From NCBI RefSeq assembly GCF_002197985.1, contig NZ_NBYK01000016.1:1-64000 (forward strand): a stretch of DNA of 64,000 bases, written 5' to 3'. Made by a program: the position numbers and the translations under genes. Below are positions 8,782 to 17,924 of the stretch, piece by piece (positions within the stretch are counted from its first letter, which is position 1; each line of letters opens with the position of its first letter). This DNA comes from Halopseudomonas aestusnigri (GTDB taxonomy: Bacteria > Pseudomonadota > Gammaproteobacteria > Pseudomonadales > Pseudomonadaceae). The notes below the pieces were generated by a model. It was not told the origin of the DNA. It worked only from the letters and a program-made list of their open reading frames with translations, and searched no databases.

Positions 8782-11700
8782 ATGAAAACGCGCGCAATGA
8801 AAGGGTGGCTGATCAGTGCCCTGCTCTGCCTCAGCCTGCCGACTCAGGCAGAGGATATCGATCTGTTTGTCGGCGTGCCGCCGGATGCAGCAGACGACCT
8901 GCCAAACGTCCTGTTTGTGGTCGACAACACTGCGAACTGGGGCAATGGTAATACGCCACAACCCTTCACCAACCTCAAGGCGGCATTGAGCAGCACCTTT
9001 GCCGGGCTGCCGACCGACAAATTCCGGGTCGGCATCATGATGTTCAATGAAACCGGCAACCCGAACAGCAACGTCAGCGGCGGCTATGTGCGCGCGGCCA
9101 TCCGCACCATGAACAGCACCAACAGCGCCACGTACGCGGCGATGATCAACAGCCTTGATCCGACCAACGATAAGGGTAATGGTGCTATCGGCAGCCTGGT
9201 CATGGCGGAAGCCTGGTATTACTTCACCGGCAAAAATGCCTACGCAGGCACAGAAAAGGAAAAGGCCGACTACAACGGCAACACGCGCAGCAACCTGAGC
9301 GCAGCCTCCAGGGCCGTGTACGCCCTGCCGGGTAACGCACTGAACAACTTCAAGGCCGATCCCAAATACAACAGCCCGTTGGCTGCCAACTCCTGCGCCC
9401 GCAACTTCATCATCTATATCAGTAACGGCGCTTCCACCGACAATAACTCGGTGATCAAGGAGTCCAGCCGCCGCTTGGCTCTGGAGCCGGGCAGCGATAC
9501 CCGAACCATCCCGCTCTCACCTGCCGGCTTGCAGGACAACCCGATTGACGAGTGGGTGCGTTATATGAGCGACAGCACCCTCGACATCACCACCTACACC
9601 ATCGACATCAACCCCGCGAGCACGGGTCAGGGTCCTGCATGGAGTGCGGTTCTGCAAAGCATGGCAGACGTCAGTGGCGGCAAGCGCTTTGAGGTGCAGA
9701 GTAATAACGGCGGTGCACCTGCAGCAGACGACATCAAAAAGGCGATCGAGACCGCCCTGTCCGAAATCCAATCGGTTAACAGCGTATACGCCTCGGTGAG
9801 CTTGCCGGTCAGCGTCAACACCCAGGGCACTTATCTGAACCAGGTCTTTGTCGGCATGTTCCGTCCGGCCCAGAACGCCCTGCCGCGCTGGGATGGCAAC
9901 CTCAAGCAGTATCGTCTGGGCTATCCGGCCGGCAGCACCCAGCTGGAAACCCTTGATGCTGCTGGTGCCTCTGCCATTAACAGCTCCACCGGCTTTATCG
10001 CCGAGTGTGCCCGCAGCTACTGGACGCCCAGTACCGCAGATACATATTGGACCAATATCGAAGACCAGCAATGTCTGCCGGCCGAAACTGCCGGGATAAG
10101 CGCAGCCTCCAATACACCCGACGGCAATATGGTCGAGAAGGGTGGTCAGGGCTACAAGAGTCGCGGCACCAATCCGGCAAATCGCAACGTTTACGTTGAG
10201 GACATCACCGCGTCGACCACCGACGACGACCTGACACCGCTGACTTCAACCTCCCTCAGCGCTGCCGCTGTGGGGGCAGCGAACAACACCGAGCGCAACC
10301 TCATCCTCGACTGGATCCGCGGCTTCAACAACCGGGCCTCCGATGACACCGATCTGGACAGTTTTATCAGCAGCCTGACCGCCATGCGTCCGTCCGTGCA
10401 CGCAGACGTGGTGCATTCCAGGCCGGTAGCCATCAACTTCGGCACCGACACCCAGCCTGACGTCACCGTGTTCTATGGCACCAATGACGGCTTGCTGCGC
10501 GCAGTTGACGGCGACCGCAATGGCGGCGAGGAGCGCTGGGCATTCCTGCCCCGAGAGTTCTACCCGCACATCAAGCGCCTGCGCGACAACGCTCAGCAAA
10601 TCTACTACCCCGGGCTGCAGATTGAAGAAGAAGGCAACCGCAAAAACTATGGTTTTGACGGTCCTATCGTCGCCTATCAGGCGAAAGATACTCCCACCGA
10701 TCCCACCCTCGGCACCGCCTGGATCTTCGCATCCATGCGCCGCGGCGGAGAATCGATTTACGCCTTTGATGTGATCGACCCGGAATCACCAGTACTCAAG
10801 TGGCGCAAGGGCTGCTTCAACGGCACCTGTGACACCGGCCTGGGCGATCTTGGCCAGACCTGGGCAGCCCCGACCATCGTCAAGGCTGCCGGCTATGAAA
10901 GCGGGCAGTCGCCGCTGCTGCTGGTCAGCGGTGGCTATGATCCGTGTGAAGACGCCTTCCCGCATACCTGCAGTGCCAGCAACAAGGGCAACGCGGTCTA
11001 CGTCATGGATGCCGACACAGGGGCAGTGCTCAAGTCCTTCGAGACCACACGAGGCGTGGTAGCCGACATTACGCCGGTCACCAACGGCAACGGCATGCTG
11101 ATGTATGCCTATACCGCCGACATGGGCGGCAACGTCTACCGCCTCTCCGGCCAGAATGGCGCACCTATCAACGATACCCTGCCGGCCAACTGGGTCCTGA
11201 CCCAGATCGCCTCACTGGGTTGCGACACCGCCACCAGCACCTGCAACAACCGGAACCGCAAGTTCCTGTATGCACCAGACGTGGTACTGAAAAACAACAC
11301 CTACTATCTGCTGCTGGGCTCCGGCGACCGGGAAAAACCACTCGGCGATGCATCAGAAGTCGACAACTACTTCTTCATGGTTCAGGATCGTCCGACCGAG
11401 CCCACCTGGCTGACATCGGAAAACGCCAACTGCGGCGTCAACCGGCTGTGCCTCAACTCGCTGACGCCCATCGCATCAGAAGCAGACCCCAGCGCCGAAG
11501 CACTGGCCAGCACCAAAGGCTGGTATCTGTACCTGAACGAAGGCGAGCAGGTTGTCACTTCGGCCATCACCGTGTTCGGCATCACAACCTTCAGTACCAA
11601 CCAGCCGACACCGGCAGAACCTGGCGAATGCACCAACAACCTGGGCACGGCACGCGTCTATAACGTGAGCTATGAAAATGCAGCCGCTGCGAACGACACC

Positions 11701-11892
11701 CGTAGCGCCCAGATCCCGGGCGGCGGCCTGCCACCCTCACCGGTCGCCGGCATGGTCCAGCTGGATGATGGTACGACCGTGCCGTTCATTATCGGTGGCG
11801 ATGCAGACTCACCGCTCGCCGGCCGGGAACCGGAAACCCCCGGCACTACCGCGGTACCCAAGAGCCGGATCTACTGGAACCTGGAAGAATGA
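8782..11892 (+). CDS. pilY1: Type IV pilus tip adhesin/biogenesis factor PilY1
   Basis: A 1036-aa exported protein. The signal peptide is MKTRAMKGWLISALLCLSLPTQA. The N-terminal half is von Willebrand A-like (PNVLFVVDNT near residue 40), and the C-terminal half is a PilY1 beta-propeller, with repeats such as AVYVMDADTGAVLKSF and YTADMGGNVYRLSGQ. PilY1 caps the pilus and acts in adhesion, twitching and surface sensing. The MIDAS-like loop reads D-N-T-A-N instead of D-x-S-x-S, so metal binding may be weak. The ATG at 8782 follows GGAG and gives a clean signal peptide; the frame is open from 8752. It overlaps the next gene by four bases (ATGA). Confidence 0.92.
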   Translation: MKTRAMKGWLISALLCLSLPTQAEDIDLFVGVPPDAADDLPNVLFVVDNTANWGNGNTPQPFTNLKAALSSTFAGLPTDKFRVGIMMFNETGNPNSNVSGGYVRAAIRTMNSTNSATYAAMINSLDPTNDKGNGAIGSLVMAEAWYYFTGKNAYAGTEKEKADYNGNTRSNLSAASRAVYALPGNALNNFKADPKYNSPLAANSCARNFIIYISNGASTDNNSVIKESSRRLALEPGSDTRTIPLSPAGLQDNPIDEWVRYMSDSTLDITTYTIDINPASTGQGPAWSAVLQSMADVSGGKRFEVQSNNGGAPAADDIKKAIETALSEIQSVNSVYASVSLPVSVNTQGTYLNQVFVGMFRPAQNALPRWDGNLKQYRLGYPAGSTQLETLDAAGASAINSSTGFIAECARSYWTPSTADTYWTNIEDQQCLPAETAGISAASNTPDGNMVEKGGQGYKSRGTNPANRNVYVEDITASTTDDDLTPLTSTSLSAAAVGAANNTERNLILDWIRGFNNRASDDTDLDSFISSLTAMRPSVHADVVHSRPVAINFGTDTQPDVTVFYGTNDGLLRAVDGDRNGGEERWAFLPREFYPHIKRLRDNAQQIYYPGLQIEEEGNRKNYGFDGPIVAYQAKDTPTDPTLGTAWIFASMRRGGESIYAFDVIDPESPVLKWRKGCFNGTCDTGLGDLGQTWAAPTIVKAAGYESGQSPLLLVSGGYDPCEDAFPHTCSASNKGNAVYVMDADTGAVLKSFETTRGVVADITPVTNGNGMLMYAYTADMGGNVYRLSGQNGAPINDTLPANWVLTQIASLGCDTATSTCNNRNRKFLYAPDVVLKNNTYYLLLGSGDREKPLGDASEVDNYFFMVQDRPTEPTWLTSENANCGVNRLCLNSLTPIASEADPSAEALASTKGWYLYLNEGEQVVTSAITVFGITTFSTNQPTPAEPGECTNNLGTARVYNVSYENAAAANDTRSAQIPGGGLPPSPVAGMVQLDDGTTVPFIIGGDADSPLAGREPETPGTTAVPKSRIYWNLEE

Positions 11893-12410
11893 GCGCGCTC
11901 AATGCCAACCGCCCGACCCTGGCTGCCCAGCGCAGCCGCGGGTTCACCCTGATCGAGCTGATGGTCACCATCACCGTCGCAGCGGTATTGCTGACCATCG
12001 CCCTGCCCTCGTTCGTCAATACCACACTGAACAGCAAGCTGCGCGCCACAGCCAATAATCTGTCAGCGGCCGTCATGCTGGCGCGTTCCGAAGCGATCAA
12101 GCGCAACGCGGCTACCCAGCTATGCCCCTCGGATAACGACACCAGCTGCTCGGGCGACTGGGAAGACGGCTGGATCGTTATCGCCAGCGACAACACCGTC
12201 GTGCACCGCGAAGGCCCGGTCCCCGAAGGCTTCAAGGTCAACACCACTGCAACCACGCTGAGCTTCGATCCGAGCGGCGTCGGCTCAACGGCAGCAGACT
12301 TCACCATCTGCCGCGCCACCCCCAGCGTCGGCTCCCAGGAGCGCGTGGTCTCAGTCACCGCTACCGGCCGCCCCTCCGTCACCCGCACGGAAACCGGCAG
12401 CTGCAGCTGA
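11889..12410 (+). CDS. fimT: GspH/FimT-family pseudopilin
   Basis: A 173-aa prepilin. The leader ends RSRG, followed by FTLIELMVTITVAAVLLTIALPSF with Glu5. LRATANNLSAAVMLARSEAIKRN is the GspH/FimT/FimU signature. Four cysteines (two as CPSDNDTSC, one in ICRAT, one near the end) could form disulfides. It closes the pilus operon, overlapping pilY1 by ATGA. FimT-type pilins bind DNA in some species and FimU connects the tip to the shaft; the sequence does not decide between these roles. REP palindromes follow the stop. Confidence 0.88.
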   Translation: MSALNANRPTLAAQRSRGFTLIELMVTITVAAVLLTIALPSFVNTTLNSKLRATANNLSAAVMLARSEAIKRNAATQLCPSDNDTSCSGDWEDGWIVIASDNTVVHREGPVPEGFKVNTTATTLSFDPSGVGSTAADFTICRATPSVGSQERVVSVTATGRPSVTRTETGSCS

Positions 12411-12767
12411 TTACCTGATCCCCCGCACGGCCACGACATGTCGTGGCCCTACGAAAACAGAAAACACCGCTGCAATACCTGAGGGTCTCGACTTGCCCCG
12501 CCCGCAAATCACACCAAACACACCACCACAGCCGGTGACCTAATCTCCCGTAGGGCCACGACGCCTTGCCATCCGTCATCCTCGCGCAGGCGCACTGCTG
12601 TCCGGAATAAATTTGATCGTTCCCACGCTCCGCGTGGGAATGTCCCGATAGGGCGCTCTGCGCCAATCCCAGACGGCTTCCCCCCCCCGGGCACGGCATG
12701 CTGTGGCCCCCATCACCGCAACGCTGCTCAACATTGTCGTCGCCCAACAACTCGCCTTTCGCCTTCT
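12411..12767. repeat. REP-rich intergenic DNA downstream of fimT
   Basis: No gene is seen. The palindrome GGCCACGACATGTCGTGGCC lies at 12429-12448 and is followed by CTACG. A half copy headed by CCGTAGGGCCACGAC lies at about 12548, a different Pseudomonas-type inverted repeat (TTCCCACGC/GCGTGGGAA) at about 12617-12642, and a GGCATGCTGTGGCC fragment near 12694. Such clusters often act as transcription terminators or mRNA stabilisers after an operon. The segment ends with the prophage target duplicate. Confidence 0.7.
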
Positions 12768-12810
12768 TGTAGCGGCGCGCGATATTTGACGCGGCGGTGC
12801 GCGATATTTG
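12762..12810. other. Prophage left end with target duplicate and transposase sites
   Basis: CCTTCT (12762-12767) is host sequence and recurs at 49067-49072. The element begins TGTAGCGGC at 12768. Two copies of GCGCGATATTTG follow at 12777-12788 and 12799-12810, 22 bases apart and in the same orientation. An inverted relative (GCGCGATAAATG) lies at the same depth from the right end, as expected for end sites bound by a MuA-type transposase. Confidence 0.85.
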
Positions 12811-12853
12811 GAACTCTTGGCAACTTGCTCACAGTGAAACGGAATTTCAATAT

Positions 12854-13483
12854 CTAGCGACCGCCGAGCAGCTTGCTAACGACCTCTCCCGCTGGGGTTC
12901 TAAGTGTGATGGTGCCACCGTATCCCGCCTGATCACGGAAAAGGCCCAGAGATACCAGACCTGTCAACGACATAAGATCCTTGGTGTCAGAGGAGACGTA
13001 ATGGACGCCTTCGTCCATTCGATGCGCGTAGTCCGTTGTGATAGATCGAGACCCTATGCGCAGCAGAAGCTCGGCTTCTTCCGGTGATATGTCGCGAACC
13101 GCACGGGCAATGAAGGCGGACTGTTCAAGCGGGATATCTACATTCAAGCTATTCGTTATCGCGAGCCGAAGGAACTCAAGCTTGCGCCTGTCCAACGTAT
13201 GAAGAGCACTGGCCACAGCGTCCCCAATCAGTTGGTACTGGGCATCACTCAGCTCATCGAGCTTTTGCTCAAGCCCACTCAGATCGTTGCTGACATCATT
13301 GATGAACTTGGCTAGACGCTCCTCGTGCCGGCGCGCTGCGAGCGTGCCTGTCAGGATCGGGAGGAACACGGCAGCTCCAACTGATGCCCCAGCAGCCACC
13401 GCTGTTGCCGCCGCCGTGACTGCCGGGTGGCCTGCAACCTGCTCCAGTACGCTCGCCTTGTAGTCGTCCTTGTTGATCGCCAT
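12854..13483 (-). CDS. Unknown phage-end protein with Ala/Gly-rich hydrophobic segment
   Basis: A 209-aa product that I do not recognise. Residues about 15-50 are hydrophobic and small (AVTAAATAVAAGASVGAAVF), compatible with membrane insertion. Helical, charged sequence follows (RHEERLAKFINDVSNDLSGLEQKLDELSDAQ), and the C-terminal third resembles a small winged domain (LMSLTGLVSLGLF...TLRTPAGEVV). The last gene before the left end of transposable phages is commonly accessory cargo; a lysogenic or defence function is possible but unproven. The ATG at 13483 gives a normal start; a 37-residue longer frame runs into the dam gene. Confidence 0.7.
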   Translation of the reverse strand: MAINKDDYKASVLEQVAGHPAVTAAATAVAAGASVGAAVFLPILTGTLAARRHEERLAKFINDVSNDLSGLEQKLDELSDAQYQLIGDAVASALHTLDRRKLEFLRLAITNSLNVDIPLEQSAFIARAVRDISPEEAELLLRIGSRSITTDYAHRMDEGVHYVSSDTKDLMSLTGLVSLGLFRDQAGYGGTITLRTPAGEVVSKLLGGR

Positions 13484-13511
13484 GCCTGCTGCCCTCACTT
13501 GGTGTGAGGGG

Positions 13512-14303
13512 TCAGAATAGCCCAGCAGGCTCGGCGCTGATATCCCAGCTGAAGATGAGAACCTCCGATGCGTTGCTGCCTTTACCACCTCCAACCGTGT
13601 ACTTGATGTCGGTCGCTTCGATGTGGAAGTCGGCGAAGCACCGGCGGATGTTGGGGTGGTCGTTGAGGCTGATGATGGCTTTGCCTTTGAGTGATTTCAG
13701 CATCATGGCCATCTCTTCGTATTGCTCGAAACCGAATGGCACGCCGTACCCCTCGGTCTCCCAATACGGCGGGTCGCAGTAGAAGAAGGTGTGTTCCCGG
13801 TCGTACTTGCGCATGCAGTCCTGCCAGGCCAGGTGCTCGATATAGGTGTTGCTGAGGCGCAGGTGGGCGGCTGACAGGCTCTCCTCCAGCCGCAGCAGGT
13901 TCAGGCCCGGCGGGGTCGTGGTAGCGGTTCCGTAGCTCTGGCCGTCGACGCGGCCACCAAAGGCGCTCTGCTGCAGGTAGTAGAACCGCGCCGCGCGCTG
14001 AATGTCCGTGAGCGTTGCCGGGTTGGTGTCTTGCAGCCATTTGAAAACCTGGCGGCTGCTGAGTGCCCACTTGAACTGCCTGACGAACTCCTCCAGATGC
14101 ACCTGGACGACGCGGTACAGGTTGACTAAGTCGCCGTTGACGTCGTTCAGCACCTCGACGTCGGCCGGCACCGATCGGAGGAAGTACAGCGCTGCACCTC
14201 CGGCGAAGGGCTCGACGTAGCAGCTGTGACGGGGAAACAGCGGGAAGATGCGATCGGCAAGACGTCGCTTGCCGCCGATCCAGGGGATGATGGGCTGTGC
14301 CAT
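13512..14303 (-). CDS. Phage DNA adenine N6-methyltransferase (D12 class)
   Basis: A 263-aa protein with the two hallmarks of Dam-like D12 enzymes: PIIPWIGGKRRLADRIFPLFP near the N-terminus (SAM-binding motif I, followed by YVEPFAGGAALYF) and the catalytic DPPY in HTFFYCDPPYWETEGYG. It should methylate the N6 of adenine in a short site; the site cannot be read from sequence. A strong Shine-Dalgarno (CTGGAGG) precedes the ATG at 14303. It directly follows com, the position that mom has in Mu, so it probably modifies phage DNA late in growth to escape host restriction (inference). Confidence 0.9.
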   Translation of the reverse strand: MAQPIIPWIGGKRRLADRIFPLFPRHSCYVEPFAGGAALYFLRSVPADVEVLNDVNGDLVNLYRVVQVHLEEFVRQFKWALSSRQVFKWLQDTNPATLTDIQRAARFYYLQQSAFGGRVDGQSYGTATTTPPGLNLLRLEESLSAAHLRLSNTYIEHLAWQDCMRKYDREHTFFYCDPPYWETEGYGVPFGFEQYEEMAMMLKSLKGKAIISLNDHPNIRRCFADFHIEATDIKYTVGGGKGSNASEVLIFSWDISAEPAGLF

Positions 14304-14343
14304 GTAAACCTCCAGTCGGCGCTCGGGGCGCTCACCTTGAGGC

Positions 14344-14460
14344 TCATGGCCTTCTTTGGTTGAGTGTCCCGCAGCGGGGGCACTTGATCTCGATGATGCT
14401 GCCCTGGCCGACCTTGGCCAGGAGCCGCGAACAACGACCACAACGTAGCTCTTTCAACAT
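14344..14460 (-). CDS. com: Com-like zinc-finger translational regulator, 38 aa
   Basis: The minus strand from an ATG at 14460 reads MLKELRCGRCSRLLAKVG..., with two CxxC pairs (CGRC, residues 7-10; CPRC, 27-30), and ends QRRP. This is the Mu Com fold: a four-cysteine zinc ribbon that in Mu binds mom mRNA and switches on its translation. AAAGG lies about 10 bases before the ATG. The gene for the DNA methyltransferase starts 40 bases after its stop, the same layout as com-mom. It is easily missed because of its length. Confidence 0.85.
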   Translation of the reverse strand: MLKELRCGRCSRLLAKVGQGSIIEIKCPRCGTLNQRRP

Positions 14461-14491
14461 CTGCAAAGCCTTTTCAATTCTGATAGCCTTG

Positions 14492-14513
14492 CCCCGCACT
14501 CGCGAGTGTGGGG
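14492..14513. promoter_or_regulatory. 22-bp dyad ahead of com
   Basis: CCCCGCACTCG and CGAGTGTGGGG form an 11-bp near-perfect inverted repeat without spacer, in the 140-base gap between the tail-tip stop and com. No U-run follows on the minus strand, so a simple terminator is unlikely. A protein site or an RNA hairpin in the com leader fits better. The remaining gap holds only frames of about 20-28 codons without supported starts. Confidence 0.45.
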
Positions 14514-14600
14514 GGCCTTGGCTGGCTTGCAGCTACTTCTGCTTGTTAGCGTCCGGGTCAGGTGTTGGCGCACCTGGCTCGGTCGCCTCTTCTTTTGCAA

Positions 14601-17600
14601 TCAGGACAAACCAGCGGCAGCGGCATGCTCGGCGATCTGAGCGGCGGATAACCGCGTGTTAAACCACGCCACCTCACACACCTTGCCTCGCAGTGTTGCC
14701 ACGGACCCTCCAGGCCAACCGCTCAAATTACTTTTACCTATATGCAGGTAACGTGTGCCAGCAGAGTCTACTGATATCGCCCCCAGCGTGCCGACGGAGC
14801 CCCCATCGATATAAAGCTCAGATCCCTCTTCAGCGTTTTCACCAAAGGTAAAGTGGGCGATATGGGGCAAGCCGTCATTTATTGGCTCCGGACTGACAAT
14901 AGTAGTCACCGAGCCTGACCATATGGTCCCAACAAGATGGCCAGAACTGTTCACGTACAGGCCCCTGTCCTTGCTTCCAGAAGTGCTGGTGGTGCTTGTA
15001 AGTTGATGGGGTGTGACAATCGTCCCAGCGGGCGCGCCGCTGTCTACCTGAAAAACGACCATCAATGTGGCGGACGCAACAGGCAATGTGAATGCCGAAT
15101 TAGTTATGGCATAGGCCGAATCAGCTTTGAACCTGATACTAGCGTCACCCTCCTCACCAACCAAACTAGCCTGCTCCAAGTCGTAGCTCGAACCAGGCGT
15201 TCCAAATATCACTCCGTTCCTGGCATTCCCTGATGCATCCGCCAAGGCTGTTCCGCTTGTAGTGTCCATCCGCAACCAAATGAAAGGATTGTCTGCTGCG
15301 ACAGACTCACTAAACACCAGGTCAGAAGCGCCACCAAGGAGCAGGGTATGGCTGAATTTTTGGGCGCTGGGTAGACCGTCACGCACTGCCCAAATATCTA
15401 TTCGACCGGATCCAGCGCCACTAGTAACCCAGGTCGTGCTAGTCGTCGTCAGACCATCAGCCGAGTGATCGAGCACACCATCAAGGTAGCAACGTACGCT
15501 CCATGTGGTGCCTGCTTCTGGGCCGACAGAGGTCATACTTGTATCAAACAGCTGATCTGATTGAATGACTCGGTCTCGAGCAGACCATGTGAGCAGAACT
15601 TCCGTAGCAGCCAGCTCTTGCGGATAGTCTTGGCCATTGACTTTAACTCCGGCAGGCGGGTACGGCCGATAGTGCCGCTGATCCAGCTCGACAGTCAGCA
15701 CCGTAGCGCTGGCAAGGGGCAGTTCGTCAATAGTGGTCCGGGTGAGCAATGCAGCGCTTACGGTCTCGCCGTCCAGATACTGCGCGCTGTCTGTTGATGC
15801 CCAGTCACCACAGAACCAGATCCGGCTGTTTGCATCGTGCTGCCACGGCACTGTGTCTGCGCAGCCCCGCCCCAGGGTTATAGTCAGCGCCTCCTCGTCG
15901 ATGGCGTCTACGCGCACGATCTCGTCGTCCCACAGTGCCCAGCTGCCCACATCAACAAGGTCAAGCCTCGACGCTGCAGTTAGGGTGAACGCTGTATCAA
16001 GGTAGCCTGCCGCCTCGACAATCAGCGCCGACGGACACCATTCCCCGGAGCCTGTCTCGGTCAGCTCGCCCCCTTCTTGAGCTGTGTAAAGGGTATAGTC
16101 GAGGCCGCTGGATGGTTCAGTCGCCATAGCCATGATCACGCCCGTGTCATCGGGATAAACCGCAAGGTCGGCTGCAGACAAGTTGGCGACAACTTCGACG
16201 TATGGCGCCTCAATAAGGCGCTGAGCAGGTGGCGCTGCCGGTGGAGTGTAGAGCGGTGGCGTCTGACTTGGCTGGGACTCTACATAGGTTGTTTCAGGCA
16301 TCGAGTAGACGTCCTCGACAACCTTCATCTTGATTTGCCCGTCCTTGACGTTCCCGTAGTCGATGTCACCCAGCACGACAATCATGTCGGCAACACCATC
16401 CTCCGGGGCCTGTAATCGGACCTTCTGTCCCTTCCTCAGGCGCCAGATGTCATTGCGCCGATTTGTTGTCAGCGTACCCTTGGTCAACGGTGTGGAGCGG
16501 GCGGAGAGATCTCGCGCCTGGACCCGCAGTGCGAGTGACTCAACGGGAATTTCCGGGTATTGGATGGTCTCCGAGATGACTTGGCCAGCAGCATGAACCG
16601 CACCACGCGACTGCATCGGCGGCGTGGACTTCTTGACGTTGTTCTCGACGTCGTACCACTCAACAACCAGTTCATTGACTTGCTCAGTAATCGCCGACGG
16701 CTCAAGTGTCAAAGACTTGATGTCATCGCTTTCGATCACCGGCAGTGACTCTGGATCGTCTGTCCGGCGGATGAGGTCCAGGTAGTACTGACCGTCCTCA
16801 CGAGACTGGGTCAGAGCGCCGCCGATTACATCCAAAATCCGCTGCTGAAAGTCCTCAATGTCTTCGTCGAAGTCATAGGTTGTGCAGACCCCAAAGCCCT
16901 CTTCATAAAGCGTGTCAGCAGCTGCTCTGAAGGATGCATCGTTAATGAGTGCCGTTGGCTCTCCTTGCATGTCTCTTGACGCAATCGAATCGTAGAGGAC
17001 ATGTGCTGGGTTCATTGCCAACAGCTGGTACTCACCCTGATCTATGCTCAATGCAGCGAAGATGTTGGTTTTACTACCAGCCGGGATCGAGTCGAGAACT
17101 TTTAATGCAATGACATTTCGTGGCCCGACCAGTGAGCCTGGCACGACTGCAGTACCAAGAAAGTAATCGTCGGTTGGGGCTATAGGGATAGCCTGGCCAT
17201 TAACCCAAAGCCAAGCGCCATCATCGTGCGCGACCCTGATATTCAGTGGCAATCCGGCAACAGCGTCGAAAGTGCGACGGAGCCAGATGCCTTTGCCTAC
17301 ATAGCCTGCCGATATGTAGGTTCCGACGCCAAACCCACCGTAAGAAGTGGATCCAAAACCACCTCTCCCGCTTGGCCACGCAGAGTCGTCATAGCTTGGA
17401 GAACTGTAATCAGCGTCACTACCAGGTGCCTCGACTCGATACTTCCATCCATCCTGGTCGTAATCGAAGTTTGCTTGCAGCAACTGAATCTCCGCCTTCT
17501 CCGGGTACCACGGCACATCACCATCCCACCCCTTCAAAATCCGGCGCACTTTAAACTCGGCACGTTTGGGATACGGATTCATCGCGCCCCAGGGCCCGCC

Positions 17601-17924
17601 CCTCCAAACAGCCAGCGCTTTACCGCGGTATGAGGGTTGGTCGCTGCCGAGCTTTGCCGCCAGATAGTCGTTCGGCTGTTGATCGGCGTCGCCCAGCTGC
17701 AGATCCATGTAGCCCTGCAACCCGCCTTCCTTTTTCTTGCCGCCCCACAGGTTGAGTGCGTTGACGTAGATCCGGCTTGTCTCTGTGACGATACCGCGCC
17801 AGGCAGTGCGGCCGCCTGCGCGGAACTCGAGCACGGCATCCAGCCGGCCCAGGGAGAGTGCGAACGCCTGCAGGTACTTGTACCAGTAGCCGACCGTTTG
17901 GGTTTTGCTGCCGCCACCGCTCAT
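14601..17924 (-). CDS. Tail tip / host-specificity protein with LamG-like C-terminus
   Basis: A 1107-aa protein in the place of a central tail fibre. The N-terminal 150 residues and the block from about 380 to 620 (FGVCTTYDFDEDIEDFQQRILDVIGG, RKGQKVRLQAPED) match the tip-attachment proteins of B3-like and GTA-like siphophages. Residues about 150-290 look like an inserted beta-sandwich, with FGSTSYGGFGVGTYI, WLRRTFDA and HDDGAWLWVNGQAI. The last 190 residues (FIWLRMDTTSGTALADASGNARNG... ELYIDGGSVGTL) form a LamG/concanavalin-like domain that probably binds the receptor glycan. It is last in the tail operon, before com-dam. It starts with an ATG overlapping the previous gene. Confidence 0.85.
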   Translation of the reverse strand: MSGGGSKTQTVGYWYKYLQAFALSLGRLDAVLEFRAGGRTAWRGIVTETSRIYVNALNLWGGKKKEGGLQGYMDLQLGDADQQPNDYLAAKLGSDQPSYRGKALAVWRGGPWGAMNPYPKRAEFKVRRILKGWDGDVPWYPEKAEIQLLQANFDYDQDGWKYRVEAPGSDADYSSPSYDDSAWPSGRGGFGSTSYGGFGVGTYISAGYVGKGIWLRRTFDAVAGLPLNIRVAHDDGAWLWVNGQAIPIAPTDDYFLGTAVVPGSLVGPRNVIALKVLDSIPAGSKTNIFAALSIDQGEYQLLAMNPAHVLYDSIASRDMQGEPTALINDASFRAAADTLYEEGFGVCTTYDFDEDIEDFQQRILDVIGGALTQSREDGQYYLDLIRRTDDPESLPVIESDDIKSLTLEPSAITEQVNELVVEWYDVENNVKKSTPPMQSRGAVHAAGQVISETIQYPEIPVESLALRVQARDLSARSTPLTKGTLTTNRRNDIWRLRKGQKVRLQAPEDGVADMIVVLGDIDYGNVKDGQIKMKVVEDVYSMPETTYVESQPSQTPPLYTPPAAPPAQRLIEAPYVEVVANLSAADLAVYPDDTGVIMAMATEPSSGLDYTLYTAQEGGELTETGSGEWCPSALIVEAAGYLDTAFTLTAASRLDLVDVGSWALWDDEIVRVDAIDEEALTITLGRGCADTVPWQHDANSRIWFCGDWASTDSAQYLDGETVSAALLTRTTIDELPLASATVLTVELDQRHYRPYPPAGVKVNGQDYPQELAATEVLLTWSARDRVIQSDQLFDTSMTSVGPEAGTTWSVRCYLDGVLDHSADGLTTTSTTWVTSGAGSGRIDIWAVRDGLPSAQKFSHTLLLGGASDLVFSESVAADNPFIWLRMDTTSGTALADASGNARNGVIFGTPGSSYDLEQASLVGEEGDASIRFKADSAYAITNSAFTLPVASATLMVVFQVDSGAPAGTIVTPHQLTSTTSTSGSKDRGLYVNSSGHLVGTIWSGSVTTIVSPEPINDGLPHIAHFTFGENAEEGSELYIDGGSVGTLGAISVDSAGTRYLHIGKSNLSGWPGGSVATLRGKVCEVAWFNTRLSAAQIAEHAAAAGLS

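Noticed and set aside
12797-13087. 96-codon + strand frame at the left phage end
   Set aside because: Begins inside the transposase-site repeats and runs antisense to a better supported gene.
14550-14640. Tiny frames between the tail tip stop and com (about 20-28 codons)
   Set aside because: One has a CPDC pair, but no start signal or conservation can be shown.
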